The notes: generated by a model not told the origin, from the letters alone. DNA of 64,000 bases from Roseiarcus sp036513315 (GCA_036513315.1 DATBZF010000093.1:1-64000); one strand, 5' to 3'. Positions 1-9,267 are shown, counted from the first letter of the stretch. Translations and numbers: made by a program.

Positions 1-107
1 ATCGATATTTGCGCTTCGTCGCGGCCTCGCTTGACGATCAACCGCAAAGCTTCCGACAGGGAAAGCCACTCAATGCTGGAACCGGCAGAGGGCTTTTTCT
101 TAGCCAT
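1..107 (-). CDS. Partial hypothetical protein (N-terminus only)
   Basis: An ATG at 107 opens a frame that reads to the left edge without a stop, giving about 35 residues beginning MAKKKPSAGSSIEWLSLSEA. The N-terminus is lysine-rich and the remainder looks like an amphipathic helix. I do not recognise a family. It lies beyond the 3' end of the tRNA-Asn gene and reads away from it, where integrated elements usually sit, so it may be accessory. The rest of the gene is outside the window. Confidence 0.4.
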   Translation of the reverse strand, partial: MAKKKPSAGSSIEWLSLSEALRLIVKRGRDEAQIS

Positions 108-171
108 TGAGCGCCAGGGTCTCGAACGGTGCCGGGGAAACGATAAATAAGTGGGAGCGCCGATACGTTTT

Positions 172-191
172 GTGCCCCCAGTGTGCCCCCA
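172..191. repeat. Tandem direct repeat GTGCCCCCA, period 11
   Basis: GTGCCCCCA occurs at 172-180 and again at 183-191, each preceded by T. On the minus strand this reads as two TGGGGGCAC units. From memory, similar GGGGGCAC tandems occur next to tRNA genes that host P4-type integrase islands, where they may be arm-type binding sites. No integrase gene is visible here, so the link to an element is an inference. Confidence 0.45.
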
Positions 192-259
192 AACAAAATG
201 GCAAGCGGGACCGAGTCGAAGCGTCACTTAGATAGATAAGCTATTTCAATAAGTTAGGC

Positions 260-335
260 TGGCTCCCCGAGCAGGACTCGAACCTGCGACCATTCGATTA
301 ACAGTCGAATGCTCTACCAGCTGAGCTATCGGGGA
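260..335 (-). tRNA. tRNA-Asn (anticodon GTT)
   Basis: On the minus strand the acceptor arm TCCCCGA pairs with TCGGGGA. The D-arm is AGCTCAGCTGGTAGAGC. The anticodon loop CTGTTAA gives anticodon GTT, and the T-loop is GTTCGAGTCC. The discriminator base is G at 263, and the CCA tail is encoded at 262-260. All four arms can be folded by eye. Only 146 bases separate its 5' end from the start of the NAD(P)HX repair gene on the other strand. Confidence 0.97.
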
Positions 336-481
336 TCATGCCGGGCGTGCGCGCATATAGCACGAATATCCGGGTTGAAAAGCGCCAAATTTTGCGTTGG
401 CCTCGCCGTCGCATATCCGATATCGCCGCTGGCGGCGACGGCGCCATTGCGCCCGCCCGTTCGCGGCGCCACCATCGGCTC

Positions 482-2011
482 ATGCTTGATCTCGCCGCCT
501 GCCCGGAATTGCTGACGCCTGACGAGATGGGCGCGGCCGACTGCCTGACGATCGCGGCCGGCACGCCGGGCCTGGTTCTGATGGAGCGGGCGGGCGCCGC
601 GGTTGCCGATGAGGCCGTGCGGCTCGCGCGATCGGCGGGGCGCATCGCAGTCCTCTGCGGCCCTGGCGCCAACGGCGGCGATGGCTTTGTCGCCGCCCGG
701 CTGTTGCAGCGGCGCGGCTATCGCGTAAACCTCGCTCTTTTGGGTCGTCTCGATGCTTTGCGCGGCGATGCGGCGCAGGCTGCGGCGGCCTGGCGCGGGC
801 CGGTCGCAGCGGCCGCCGGCTTCGACCTCGGCGAGGCCGATCTCGTCATCGACGCCTTGTTTGGCGCGGGTCTCGCCCGCGATCTGACCGGCGAGGCACG
901 CGCCTGCGTCGAGCGCATCAATCTTTTCGCTGGCTCCGGGCGGCCGGTGCTAGCGGTCGACCTGCCCTCGGGAATTGATGGGGAAACCGGCGCCGAGCGC
1001 GGCGTCGCGGTGCGGGCGAGCGCCAGCGTCACCTTTTTTCGCCTCAAGCCCGGTCATTTGCTATTGCCGGGGCGCGCGCGCTGCGGACGCGTCGCGCTCG
1101 CGGACATCGGCATTGGCGCGGCCACGCTCGCCGCGATCGGGCCGAAGGTTTTCGCCAATGCGCCGGCGGTATGGCGCGCCGCCTTTCCCGATTTGCGGAT
1201 CGATTCCAACAAATATGCGCGCGGTTCGGCCTTGGTGCTTTCAGGCGGGGCCAGCCAGACCGGCGCGGCGCGGCTGGCGGCGCGGGCGGCCTTGCGCGTC
1301 GGCGCTGGCCTCGTCGCCCTGGCCAGTCCGCTCGACGCCGTGGCGGTCAATTCAGCTCATTCCACCGCCGTGATGGTCGCGCCATTCGATGGGACGGCGG
1401 GTTTTGCCGAACTTCTCGCCGATACAAGACGCAACGCTATTGTCATCGGGCCCGCAGCCGGCGTCGGCGCGGCGACGAAGGCGCTGGTGGCGACGGCGCT
1501 CGCGACAAAGGAATCGGGCGCTCAATCTCGTTCGTTCGTCCTCGACGCCGATGCCCTGACGAGCTTTACTGGAGAGGCGGCAGCGCTCGCCGTACTGGCG
1601 AGAGGCGCGCGGGTGGCGACGGCGATCACGCCGCACGATGGCGAATTCGCAAGATTGTTCAAAGCGAACGAAGAAATTCTGAACCTTCCGTCCAAACTGG
1701 CGCGCGCGCGCGCCGCCGCGGCGTTTCTGGGCGCGGTCGTCGTCTGCAAAGGGGCGGATACCGTCGTCGCCGAACCGGGCGGGCGCGCAACCATCGGCGT
1801 CGATCTGCCGCCGACGCTGGCGACGGCGGGCTCCGGCGACGTTCTCGCCGGTCTCATCGGCGGGCTCCTCGCGCAGGGCATGCCCACATTCGAGGCGGCG
1901 AGCTGCGCGGTTTGGCTTCATGGCGCCGCCGCCAGAGCCTTCGGGCCGGGTCTGATCGCCGAGGATCTGACCGAGACACTGCCGCGCGTGTTGCGCGCAC
2001 TCGCGGCTTAA
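482..2011 (+). CDS. nnr: Bifunctional NAD(P)H-hydrate epimerase / ADP-dependent NAD(P)H-hydrate dehydratase
   Basis: This two-domain enzyme repairs hydrated NADH and NADPH. The N-terminal YjeF_N-type domain (about residues 1-215) epimerises the hydrate and carries the motif GPGANGGDGFVAARLL. The C-terminal ribokinase-like domain (about 225-500) dehydrates it using ADP and ends with the catalytic region GSGDVLAGLIGGLLAQG. At 509 residues it has the usual length of the fused form. I chose the ATG at 482 because LLTPDEM just after it matches the typical start of the family; the frame stays open to 338, but those extra residues are arginine-rich and abut the tRNA. It appears to be a single-gene unit, convergent with the VOC gene that ends at 2088. 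Confidence 0.93.
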   Translation: MLDLAACPELLTPDEMGAADCLTIAAGTPGLVLMERAGAAVADEAVRLARSAGRIAVLCGPGANGGDGFVAARLLQRRGYRVNLALLGRLDALRGDAAQAAAAWRGPVAAAAGFDLGEADLVIDALFGAGLARDLTGEARACVERINLFAGSGRPVLAVDLPSGIDGETGAERGVAVRASASVTFFRLKPGHLLLPGRARCGRVALADIGIGAATLAAIGPKVFANAPAVWRAAFPDLRIDSNKYARGSALVLSGGASQTGAARLAARAALRVGAGLVALASPLDAVAVNSAHSTAVMVAPFDGTAGFAELLADTRRNAIVIGPAAGVGAATKALVATALATKESGAQSRSFVLDADALTSFTGEAAALAVLARGARVATAITPHDGEFARLFKANEEILNLPSKLARARAAAAFLGAVVVCKGADTVVAEPGGRATIGVDLPPTLATAGSGDVLAGLIGGLLAQGMPTFEAASCAVWLHGAAARAFGPGLIAEDLTETLPRVLRALAA

Positions 2012-2087
2012 CACCGAGCGCTTTACTTTTTCCGTCGGCGACTTCGGCGAACCTGTCGACGACACAGCGCGGCGCGCGGTCGCCCGT

Positions 2088-3017
2088 TCAGGGCTTTCGG
2101 GGAGCGTGGATCTCGGCGATATAGCCGCCGGGAAAACGCACCATGGCGGCATCGCGATCCTCGGCGGCATAGGGGCCGTTCAACACCTCGGCGCCCGCCG
2201 CTTGCGCCTTGGCGAGCGTCTCGGCGAGGTTCGCCGCTTCGTAGCCGCCGACCTCCCGTCCGTAGGGCCAGGGCAGATGTCCGTCGGTGACGAATATCGT
2301 CATCTTTCCGAAGGTCGATGTCAGACGGATGCGACGATAGGAATCGCCGGGCCTGCCGATCTCGACGCCGGGCGCCGCGGGATCGTCGGCGACTGCGTGG
2401 CCGCCGGAAAATGACGAGAAATCGCGTATGAAGGCATCGGCCTCATCGCTCGAGACATAGATGCGGTTCTCCGGCACGGTCGCCAGCGGCGCATAGGATG
2501 GCGTCGTATTGTGCCAATAGAGCTGCATGGCGACGCCGCCGGGCCAGCGGATGATCGCGTCCCGGCCGATGGCGTCCGGGAAGGGCGAGACGATGATTTC
2601 CGCACCGGCGCGGCGGGCGCTGGCGACGGCGGCGTCGATGTTGTTCACAAGATAGCCCGTGCGCTCCTCGCCGAACGGATAGGGGATCGGCGTTTTGAAG
2701 CCGAACACCGAGAGAATCCCGACCGGCGAGAACACAATCTCGGAGAGGGCCGAACTCGCCGTAGGGGTGACTTTGACTTCCATCGGCTTGCTTGAAAGCC
2801 CGCCAAAAGTCGCGATGAAGCTCGCTGCGAATCGCTCGACCTGATCGGGCGGGACGTAGACGTGGGTCGAATCGTATTGCGGCCCGACGGCGACGTCGAC
2901 GAACGCCGTCTCCGCCGCGTGGCCAGGGGCCGGCGCCAAACTCATGAGAACGATCGCCAGAGCCGGAATCGCAGGCTTCAGCGTCGAGCCGATTGCACGA
3001 CGCCGCCTCCGCGCCAT
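2088..3017 (-). CDS. Exported VOC (glyoxalase/bleomycin-resistance fold) protein
   Basis: A 309-residue protein with an arginine-rich N-terminus followed by a hydrophobic stretch (IPALAIVLMSLAPAPGHA) ending in an A-x-A cleavage site, so it is probably exported. The mature part looks like two VOC half-domains: the first runs from FVDVAVGPQYDSTHVYV to a tail VAMQLYWHN, the second ends VRFPGGYIAEIHAP. VOC proteins are usually metal-dependent lyases, dioxygenases or binding proteins; the substrate is unknown. Its ATG lies only 4 bases after the stop of the radical SAM gene, so the two are almost certainly co-transcribed and perhaps translationally coupled. An exported VOC protein is uncommon. Confidence 0.75.
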   Translation of the reverse strand: MARRRRRAIGSTLKPAIPALAIVLMSLAPAPGHAAETAFVDVAVGPQYDSTHVYVPPDQVERFAASFIATFGGLSSKPMEVKVTPTASSALSEIVFSPVGILSVFGFKTPIPYPFGEERTGYLVNNIDAAVASARRAGAEIIVSPFPDAIGRDAIIRWPGGVAMQLYWHNTTPSYAPLATVPENRIYVSSDEADAFIRDFSSFSGGHAVADDPAAPGVEIGRPGDSYRRIRLTSTFGKMTIFVTDGHLPWPYGREVGGYEAANLAETLAKAQAAGAEVLNGPYAAEDRDAAMVRFPGGYIAEIHAPRKP

Positions 3018-3021
3018 GCGG

Positions 3022-4806
3022 CTATTTCGCCAGCGCGCGCTGGCGCGCCTTCGCCGCTACGGTTCGCGCGCCTTCCGTCACCTGGAACATTTCGAGCAGG
3101 TCGATATCGTTTCCAGAGACCGGCGTCATTGCGGTGTCCGTATATTCACGCGCACCAGGATCACGCTTGAGCGTGTGGGAAAACATGAACATCTTCCAGT
3201 ATCTGCGGACGAATCTGACATGTTTGGCGATCAGCCCGCCGACATATTTGGGGTAGAAAGCCAGTCGCGATTCGATCGGGAATCCGGGGCGCCGGTCGCG
3301 GCGGACCTTGCGCCGGATCAGGCCGCTCTCCAGCGGATGGACGCCTTCGAATTCCATGCTGCCGCTGAACCACATCAGGAGATAAAGCACGGTGCTCGAA
3401 TTGAGCCCCATCGACTTGGCGCGGCGCAGAACGGTCTTCATATGGTCGTCGGTGTAATAGGTATCCCAGGCGAGCCGATAGATGTCCTCCCATTGCTCCT
3501 TTGACATCAGGGGATGGCCAGTGGTGACATGCAGGAGATCGTATTTGTTCATGTCGGGGTCCATCGGGACCCCGCTCATCAGCAGTTTCTTGTGGTCCTC
3601 GGAGCCCGGTAGCGGCGTCAGGCAAAAGAACTCGAGAATGTCGAGCGGCAGTTCGCGCTGGATGATCTTGATGTCGCGAATGATGCTCTCAGGCGTATCG
3701 CTGGGGAAGCCGAGGATATAACCGGCATAGGTGAAGCAGCGCACCTTCTTCCAGGCGAGCAGCATCTCGCGATAGTCGCCGATCCGGTTCTGTTTCTTCT
3801 TGGCGCCGACCAGGCTCTCCGGATTGATGTTTTCCAGGCCGATGAAGACGCGCTTGACGCCGGCGCGCGCCGCCTTCTCCACGAAATTCGGAATCTTGTG
3901 GCAGAGCGTATCGACCTGGATGACGAATTTGAACTTTAGCTTCTCCACCTCCCGCAGATGGATGAGCCGGTCGAAAATCGCCTCCCAGTTCTTGTTGCGC
4001 GCCAGATTGTCGTCGGTAATGAAGAAATGTTTGATGCCCTGGGCGGTATAGGCGCGGATGAGTGTTTCGACGTCCTCGGCCGATCGGAAGCGCGACTTGC
4101 GCCCCTGGACGTTGATGATCGTGCAGAAGGAACATTGGAACGGGCAGCCTCGCCCCGCATCGAAACTGGCGACAAAACCGATCGTGCGGCTGACCCGCGC
4201 CGCCGGCAGCAGCGGCAGCGGCGCGCTCTCAATGCCCGGCAGGTCCTTCATAAAATCGTAGAGCGGCTGCAGCGCGCCGCGCGCGGCGTCCTGAAGGACA
4301 ATTTCGAGCCGACCCTCGCCCTCGCCGGCGAAGAGCGACACGCCGAGCCGCTGCGCCTCTTTGATGTCCTCAGGCAATTCGGGAAGCATCGCCAGGCAGC
4401 CTGAGACATGAAATCCGCCGATGCCGACCTGGATTCCCGCCGCGCGCAACGGACGCGCGATGTCGAGGGCGCGCGGAAACTGGTTCGATTGCACGCCGAC
4501 AAGGCCGACCATGCCAAAGCCGCCGTTGCGCTGGATCGCCTTGGCGATCTCAAGCGGCCTGACTCGGGAATTGGTTTCGTCGATGGGGATCGCTTCAATG
4601 TCGACGTCGTCGCCAAGCACGCGTCGGGCGTTGCAATCGCTTGCTATCCCATAAAGCACCGCCAGTGAATTGGCGGGTATGGCCGAGCGCAGCCATTGGA
4701 TGACATAGCCGTCGTCGTCATAATGCGACGGCTTGACGAGGTAGAGCAGGAATTTCTTCCGCGCCGCCGTCGCCGCCGATGCATTGCCCCGAAAAATCGA
4801 TAGCAC
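3022..4806 (-). CDS. B12-binding-domain radical SAM protein
   Basis: A 594-residue protein of the B12-binding radical SAM class. An N-terminal Rossmann-like segment (about 17-190) contains VGIGGFHVSG, in the place where cobalamin-binding members carry their binding loop. The radical SAM core follows with the cluster motif CPFQCSFC (Cys221, Cys225, Cys228). Later motifs FITDDN and FIGLENINPE are typical of the TIM-barrel core. A long C-terminal region (about 450-594) is basic and may bind a membrane or partner. Such enzymes methylate or rearrange unactivated carbons in lipids, cofactors and natural products; this substrate cannot be read from the sequence. The start is GTG at 4806, with GGAGGG upstream. 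It is followed at once by the exported VOC gene. Confidence 0.85.
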   Translation of the reverse strand: MLSIFRGNASAATAARKKFLLYLVKPSHYDDDGYVIQWLRSAIPANSLAVLYGIASDCNARRVLGDDVDIEAIPIDETNSRVRPLEIAKAIQRNGGFGMVGLVGVQSNQFPRALDIARPLRAAGIQVGIGGFHVSGCLAMLPELPEDIKEAQRLGVSLFAGEGEGRLEIVLQDAARGALQPLYDFMKDLPGIESAPLPLLPAARVSRTIGFVASFDAGRGCPFQCSFCTIINVQGRKSRFRSAEDVETLIRAYTAQGIKHFFITDDNLARNKNWEAIFDRLIHLREVEKLKFKFVIQVDTLCHKIPNFVEKAARAGVKRVFIGLENINPESLVGAKKKQNRIGDYREMLLAWKKVRCFTYAGYILGFPSDTPESIIRDIKIIQRELPLDILEFFCLTPLPGSEDHKKLLMSGVPMDPDMNKYDLLHVTTGHPLMSKEQWEDIYRLAWDTYYTDDHMKTVLRRAKSMGLNSSTVLYLLMWFSGSMEFEGVHPLESGLIRRKVRRDRRPGFPIESRLAFYPKYVGGLIAKHVRFVRRYWKMFMFSHTLKRDPGAREYTDTAMTPVSGNDIDLLEMFQVTEGARTVAAKARQRALAK

Positions 4807-5034
4807 TCTTCAGACCCTCCGGTTGTTCGAACCCGCGAACGAGGGGATTGGTCGAATGCGACTGTGCTCTATGAGGAATGAATTTGCAAATTAGCTGCGA
4901 CTGCGCTCGGCGAGAGACGCAATCGACCGCGGTCGCGCGCTTGACCAGAAGATATACCAAGAGACGGAATCAGTACAGAATAATGAGGCCTCAATAAAGC
5001 ATTGAGAAGGCTTGTCGCGGCAAGCCCCGGCCAC

Positions 5035-6390
5035 TTATTCCTCGGCTTTCGCTTCCGCTGCGAGGAATTCCTCCAGCCAGTGAATGTCGTATAGGCCGTT
5101 CTGGATGTCGGTGTTGCGCACCAGCGTACGGAATAAAGGCAGCGTCGTCTCGACGCCGTCGACGATGAATTCGTCAAGCGCGCGGCGCAGGCGCATCAGC
5201 GCCTCGGTGCGGCTGCGGCCGTGGACGATCAGCTTGCCGACGAGCGAATCGTAGAAGGGCGGGATGACATAGCCTTGATAGACCGCAGAATCGACCCTGA
5301 CGCCGAGTCCGCCCGGCGGGTGAAAATAAGCGATCCGGCCCGGCGATGGCATGAAGGTGCGCGCATGTTCAGCGTTGATGCGGCATTCGATCGCCGCGCC
5401 GGTGATGCGCACGTCCTCCTGCGCGATGGTCAGCGGCGAGCCGGCAGCGATCTTGATCTGCTCATTGACGAGATCAATGCCGGTGATCATTTCGGTGACG
5501 GGATGCTCGACCTGGATCCGGGTGTTCATCTCGATGAAATAGAATCGGCCATCCTCATAGAGGAATTCGACAGTGCCGACGCCGATATAGCGCAGCTCGG
5601 CCATGGCGCGCGCGACAATTGCGCCGATCTCTTCGCGCTGTTCGGCGTTAAGCGCGGGAGAGGGGCCTTCTTCCCAAATTTTCTGGTGGCGGCGCTGGAG
5701 CGAGCAATCGCGCTCGCCGAGATGAATCGCCTGGCCCTGGCCGTCGCCGAGCACCTGTATTTCGATATGACGAGGCTTTTGCAGGTATTTCTCGAGATAG
5801 ACGGCGTCGTCGCCGAACGCCGCCTTCGCTTCGGCCTTGGCTGTGGCGATCGCGTCCGGCAGTTCCTCCGCGCTATGGGCGACCTTCATGCCGCGGCCGC
5901 CGCCGCCCGCGGCCGCCTTGACGAGCACGGGGTAGCCGATCTCGGCGCCGATGCGTAAAGCCTCTTCGTCGCCGCTTACCGCGCCGGGCGAGCCGGGCAC
6001 GCAAGGGATGCCGAGGCGCACTGCGGTGCGCTTGGCCTCGATCTTGTCGCCCATAATGCGAATATGCTCGGGCCGCGGCCCGATGAACGTGATGTTATGC
6101 TCGCCCAGGATTTCGGCGAAGCGGGCGTTTTCCGAGAGAAAACCGTAGCCTGGATGGACGGCGTCGGCGCCGGTGATTTCGCAGGCGGCCAGCAGCGAGG
6201 GGACATTGAGGTAGGAATCGCGCGCCGGCGGCGGTCCGATGCAAACGCTCTCGTCGGCGAGCTTGACATGCATCGCCTCGGAATCGGCGGTCGAATGAAC
6301 GGCGACCGTGGCGATGCCGAGCTCCTTGGCGGCGCGCAGGATGCGCAGTGCGATTTCGCCCCGGTTGGCGATCAGGATCTTATCGAACAT
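5035..6390 (-). CDS. accC: Acetyl-CoA carboxylase, biotin carboxylase subunit
   Basis: At 451 residues this is the standard free-standing biotin carboxylase length. It uses ATP and bicarbonate to carboxylate biotin on AccB, the first step of fatty acid synthesis. It starts MFDKILIANRGEIALRI. The ATP-grasp glycine-rich loop KAAAGGGGRGMK lies near residue 160, and the catalytic/metal region is FIEMNTRIQVEHPVTE. It lies 51 bases downstream of accB on the same strand, the usual accB-accC operon. A second biotin carboxylase domain occurs in the acyl-CoA carboxylase alpha subunit at 54.0 kb, which differs in having a biotin domain of its own. Confidence 0.97.
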   Translation of the reverse strand: MFDKILIANRGEIALRILRAAKELGIATVAVHSTADSEAMHVKLADESVCIGPPPARDSYLNVPSLLAACEITGADAVHPGYGFLSENARFAEILGEHNITFIGPRPEHIRIMGDKIEAKRTAVRLGIPCVPGSPGAVSGDEEALRIGAEIGYPVLVKAAAGGGGRGMKVAHSAEELPDAIATAKAEAKAAFGDDAVYLEKYLQKPRHIEIQVLGDGQGQAIHLGERDCSLQRRHQKIWEEGPSPALNAEQREEIGAIVARAMAELRYIGVGTVEFLYEDGRFYFIEMNTRIQVEHPVTEMITGIDLVNEQIKIAAGSPLTIAQEDVRITGAAIECRINAEHARTFMPSPGRIAYFHPPGGLGVRVDSAVYQGYVIPPFYDSLVGKLIVHGRSRTEALMRLRRALDEFIVDGVETTLPLFRTLVRNTDIQNGLYDIHWLEEFLAAEAKAEE

Positions 6391-6441
6391 GCGGGGCGCC
6401 TTCGCACGGCTCGCCAGCCATGACGGTCGACCGTCGCGCCA

Positions 6442-6939
6442 TCACTCGATGACCAGCAGCGGTTGGCCATATTCGACTGGCGAACCGTCTTCGACGAAGA
6501 TTTCCACGACTTTGCCAGCCCTGGGCGCGACAATTTCATTGAAGGTCTTCATCGCCTCGACGAGCAGGATTTTGTCGCCCGCCTTGACGATCGAGCCGAT
6601 TTCGATGAACGGCTTGGCTTCCGGGCTGGCCCTGAGATAGGCGGTGCCAACCATCGGCGATTTGACCGAGCCGGGGTGGTCGGCGGGCGCCGCAGAGGCC
6701 ATCGGCGATTCCGCAGCCGGCGCCGGGGCGGGCGCGGCGGCGGGTATGGTATAGCTGACAGGCGCGGCCGCGCGACGCTCGCGGGCGACGCGCACCCGGA
6801 GGCCGTCATGCTCGATTTCCACCTCGCTGAGGTCGTGGTGACCGGCGATCTTGGCGAGAGCCGCGACAATGGAAAGATCGAGGCTGCCGGCAAAAGGTTC
6901 GCCAGGCGCGGCGCCTGATTTTCCTGGCAGCTTCTTCAT
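6442..6939 (-). CDS. accB: Acetyl-CoA carboxylase biotin carboxyl carrier protein
   Basis: A 165-residue carrier protein. The N-terminal segment leads through an Ala/Pro-rich flexible linker (about residues 75-100) into the biotinyl domain, which carries the biotin attachment motif VEAMKTFNEI (lysine of MK). It presents biotin to AccC and the carboxyltransferase. I chose the ATG at 6939 (MKKLPGKSG). An in-frame ATG at 7044 would add 35 residues rich in Arg and Pro that are unlike the family. The aroQ gene that often precedes accB is not here; the upstream neighbour is a molybdoenzyme gene 86 bases away. Confidence 0.95.
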   Translation of the reverse strand: MKKLPGKSGAAPGEPFAGSLDLSIVAALAKIAGHHDLSEVEIEHDGLRVRVARERRAAAPVSYTIPAAAPAPAPAAESPMASAAPADHPGSVKSPMVGTAYLRASPEAKPFIEIGSIVKAGDKILLVEAMKTFNEIVAPRAGKVVEIFVEDGSPVEYGQPLLVIE

Positions 6940-7025
6940 GCTTTGCTCGCTTTTCGCACTCGGGGGACGGGTCCTATAGCCCGCCGCCGCCCCTAAATAA
7001 AGTGCGCAAGGCGGTCGGCGGTCGG

Positions 7026-9113
7026 CTATGCCGCTCTTACCCACACGCGATTGTCGTGGAACGCGGCGCCGCCGAAGGGCGCGACAACGTCGTCTCCCGT
7101 CAAGACATTGACGCCGCGTCCGTCAAGGAAGGCGTCGCTCGGCCAGACGCCCTCGCTGATCAGAACGCCGCGACGAAGGCCCTCAAAGAGCCTGACGTGG
7201 ATCCGCGTGTCGCCGCGCTTGTTGCCGAGCCGAACAACATCGCCATCGGCGACGCCAAGCCTGGCGGCGTCCTCAGGGTGGATCATCACCGTCGGCCGCT
7301 GCTCGCGGCCGAGCGAAGTCGGCGTTTCGCTGAAGGTCGAATTGAGAAAACTGCGTGAAGGCGAGGTGGCGAGCCTGAACGGGTGCTCCTCGTCGGCATT
7401 TTCGATGATCGCCCAATGGTCGGGCAGGCCAGGCATTTCGCGCCAGGGCCCCATCAGGCCATTGTTGGAGAACGGCGTCGTCGCCCAGTCCGCTTTGAAG
7501 CGGAAGCGGCCGTCCTTGTAGCCAAACCCCTTGAGGAAATGTGATTCTTCGAAACAAGGCTGCACGTCGAGCCATTTCTTAGCCTCAAGCGCCGCCAGCG
7601 AGCCCCAGCCGGAGGCCTCCAGCGTCCAGTCGATGATTTCGCGTGGGCTCATTGCGAAGCCGCGATGTTCAGCGCCGAGGCGTCCGGCGAGGGCGCAGAT
7701 GAGATCGTGGTTGGAGCGGCACCCCTCCGGCGGATCGACCGCCTTGGGGCCGAACATGATGTATTGATGCCCGCCGCCCTGGTAGAGATCGTCGTGTTCC
7801 AGGAACATGGTCGCCGGCAGCACGATATCGGCCATCCGCGCGGTCGCGGTCATGAAGTGTTCGTGGACGCAGACGAACAGGTCCTCCCTGGCAAAGCCGC
7901 GCTTCACCTTGTCCTGCGCGGGCGCCACATTGAGCGGATTGGTGCTTTGCACCAGCATCGCCTTGACCGGCCCGCCGCCGACAAGCGCTTCCGCCTCGCC
8001 GCACAGAACCGCGCCGATTCGTGACTGGTCGAGCTTGCGCACGTCGGGATCATAGGCGTCGAGCCCCTCGATCAGCGTCTTGCGCCAATGATAGATCGCC
8101 GCATTGTTGTGGAAAGCGCCGCCGCCTTCATGGGCCCAGGCGCCGGTGACGGCGGCGATGCAGGACGCCGCGTGCATATTGGCGGCGCCGTTGCGCTGGC
8201 GCGAAAAGCCATAGCCGAGACGGAAATAGGTGCGCTTGCGCGCGCCGACCAGGGCGGCGAAAGCTTCGATTTCGTCAACCGGCAAGCCGGTGATCGCGCT
8301 CGCCCATTCCGGATCGCGCGTCGACAGATGCGCCTCCAGTTCCTCAGGGACGTCGGTGTAGCGCGCGAGATAGTCACGGTCGGCTAGCGAATCGCGAAAC
8401 AGCACATGCATGATGGCGCAGGCGAGCGCGCCGTCCGTTCCCGGTTTCAGGCAGAGAGCGAGATCGGCTTGTTTCATCGTATCGTTGCGGTAGATGTCGA
8501 CGACGACGATTTTGGCGCCGCGCTCCTTGCGCGCCCGCATCGCATGGGTCATCACATTGACCTGCGTCGACACCGCGTTGGTGCCCCAGATCACCACGCA
8601 ATCGGCCTTGGCCATTTCACGCGGATCGGGACCCGTCATCTTGCCCGTGCCAGCCAGAAAGCCCGACCAGGCGGGGTTGATGCAGATCGACGAATAAAAG
8701 CCGGAATAGCGTTTGACATGGGTCAGGCGCTTGACGCCATCGCGCATCACCAGGCCCATCGTACCGGCGTAATGATAGGGCCACACGCTCTCAGCGCCGA
8801 ACGCGCGTTCGCTTTTGAGAAAATTCTCGGCGACAATGTCGAGCGCGTCGTCCCAAGAAATCGGCGCAAATTGACCAGAACCCTTCGGCCCGGTACGGCG
8901 CAGCGGCTGTGTCAGCCGATCTTTATGATGGATGCGCTCGGCATAGCGCGCGACCTTGGCGCAGACGACGCCCGCCGTATAGCTCTGGTCCGCCGCGCCA
9001 TGCACGCGGCCAATGCGCGATTCCCCGATCACCTCGACGTCGAGCGCGCAGGCGGATGGGCAATCGTGCGGGCATACCGAAGGGCGGCGATGGATTCCCG
9101 CGGGCGCGTTCAT
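7026..9113 (-). CDS. Molybdopterin oxidoreductase family protein with [4Fe-4S] site
   Basis: A 695-residue member of the DMSO-reductase/formate-dehydrogenase superfamily. The N-terminal cluster motif is present: Cys14, Cys18, Cys22 (VCPHDCPSACAL) and Cys51 (GVVCAK). Mo-bisMGD-binding regions follow, including the nucleotide-binding stretch around CVVIWGTNAVSTQVNV and the C-terminal cap domain (RLGVADGDVVRLGNKRGD). There is no twin-arginine signal, so it is probably cytoplasmic. No electron-transfer subunit, chaperone or cofactor gene is next to it, so its substrate is unknown. Similar solitary genes are common in alphaproteobacteria and usually annotated only to family level. It lies on the same strand upstream of accB-accC but need not share their promoter. 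Confidence 0.88.
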   Translation of the reverse strand: MNAPAGIHRRPSVCPHDCPSACALDVEVIGESRIGRVHGAADQSYTAGVVCAKVARYAERIHHKDRLTQPLRRTGPKGSGQFAPISWDDALDIVAENFLKSERAFGAESVWPYHYAGTMGLVMRDGVKRLTHVKRYSGFYSSICINPAWSGFLAGTGKMTGPDPREMAKADCVVIWGTNAVSTQVNVMTHAMRARKERGAKIVVVDIYRNDTMKQADLALCLKPGTDGALACAIMHVLFRDSLADRDYLARYTDVPEELEAHLSTRDPEWASAITGLPVDEIEAFAALVGARKRTYFRLGYGFSRQRNGAANMHAASCIAAVTGAWAHEGGGAFHNNAAIYHWRKTLIEGLDAYDPDVRKLDQSRIGAVLCGEAEALVGGGPVKAMLVQSTNPLNVAPAQDKVKRGFAREDLFVCVHEHFMTATARMADIVLPATMFLEHDDLYQGGGHQYIMFGPKAVDPPEGCRSNHDLICALAGRLGAEHRGFAMSPREIIDWTLEASGWGSLAALEAKKWLDVQPCFEESHFLKGFGYKDGRFRFKADWATTPFSNNGLMGPWREMPGLPDHWAIIENADEEHPFRLATSPSRSFLNSTFSETPTSLGREQRPTVMIHPEDAARLGVADGDVVRLGNKRGDTRIHVRLFEGLRRGVLISEGVWPSDAFLDGRGVNVLTGDDVVAPFGGAAFHDNRVWVRAA

Positions 9114-9267
9114 GGGCGACTATGCCTCTAAGACCTGATGGAAGGTCAATAGCATAGATGCTTTGCCCGATTACGCCAAAATCGCGCGGCCCGGCGAACG
9201 ACTCCGGGCGCGCAGGGCAGGCGTTATCGCGCGGCGCTATGGCCGCGCGCCGATGATTCGGATGGGA

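Noticed and set aside
1171..2124. 317-codon plus-strand frame overlapping the NAD(P)HX repair gene
   Set aside because: Arginine- and glycine-rich reading of the +1 frame of a well-supported gene.
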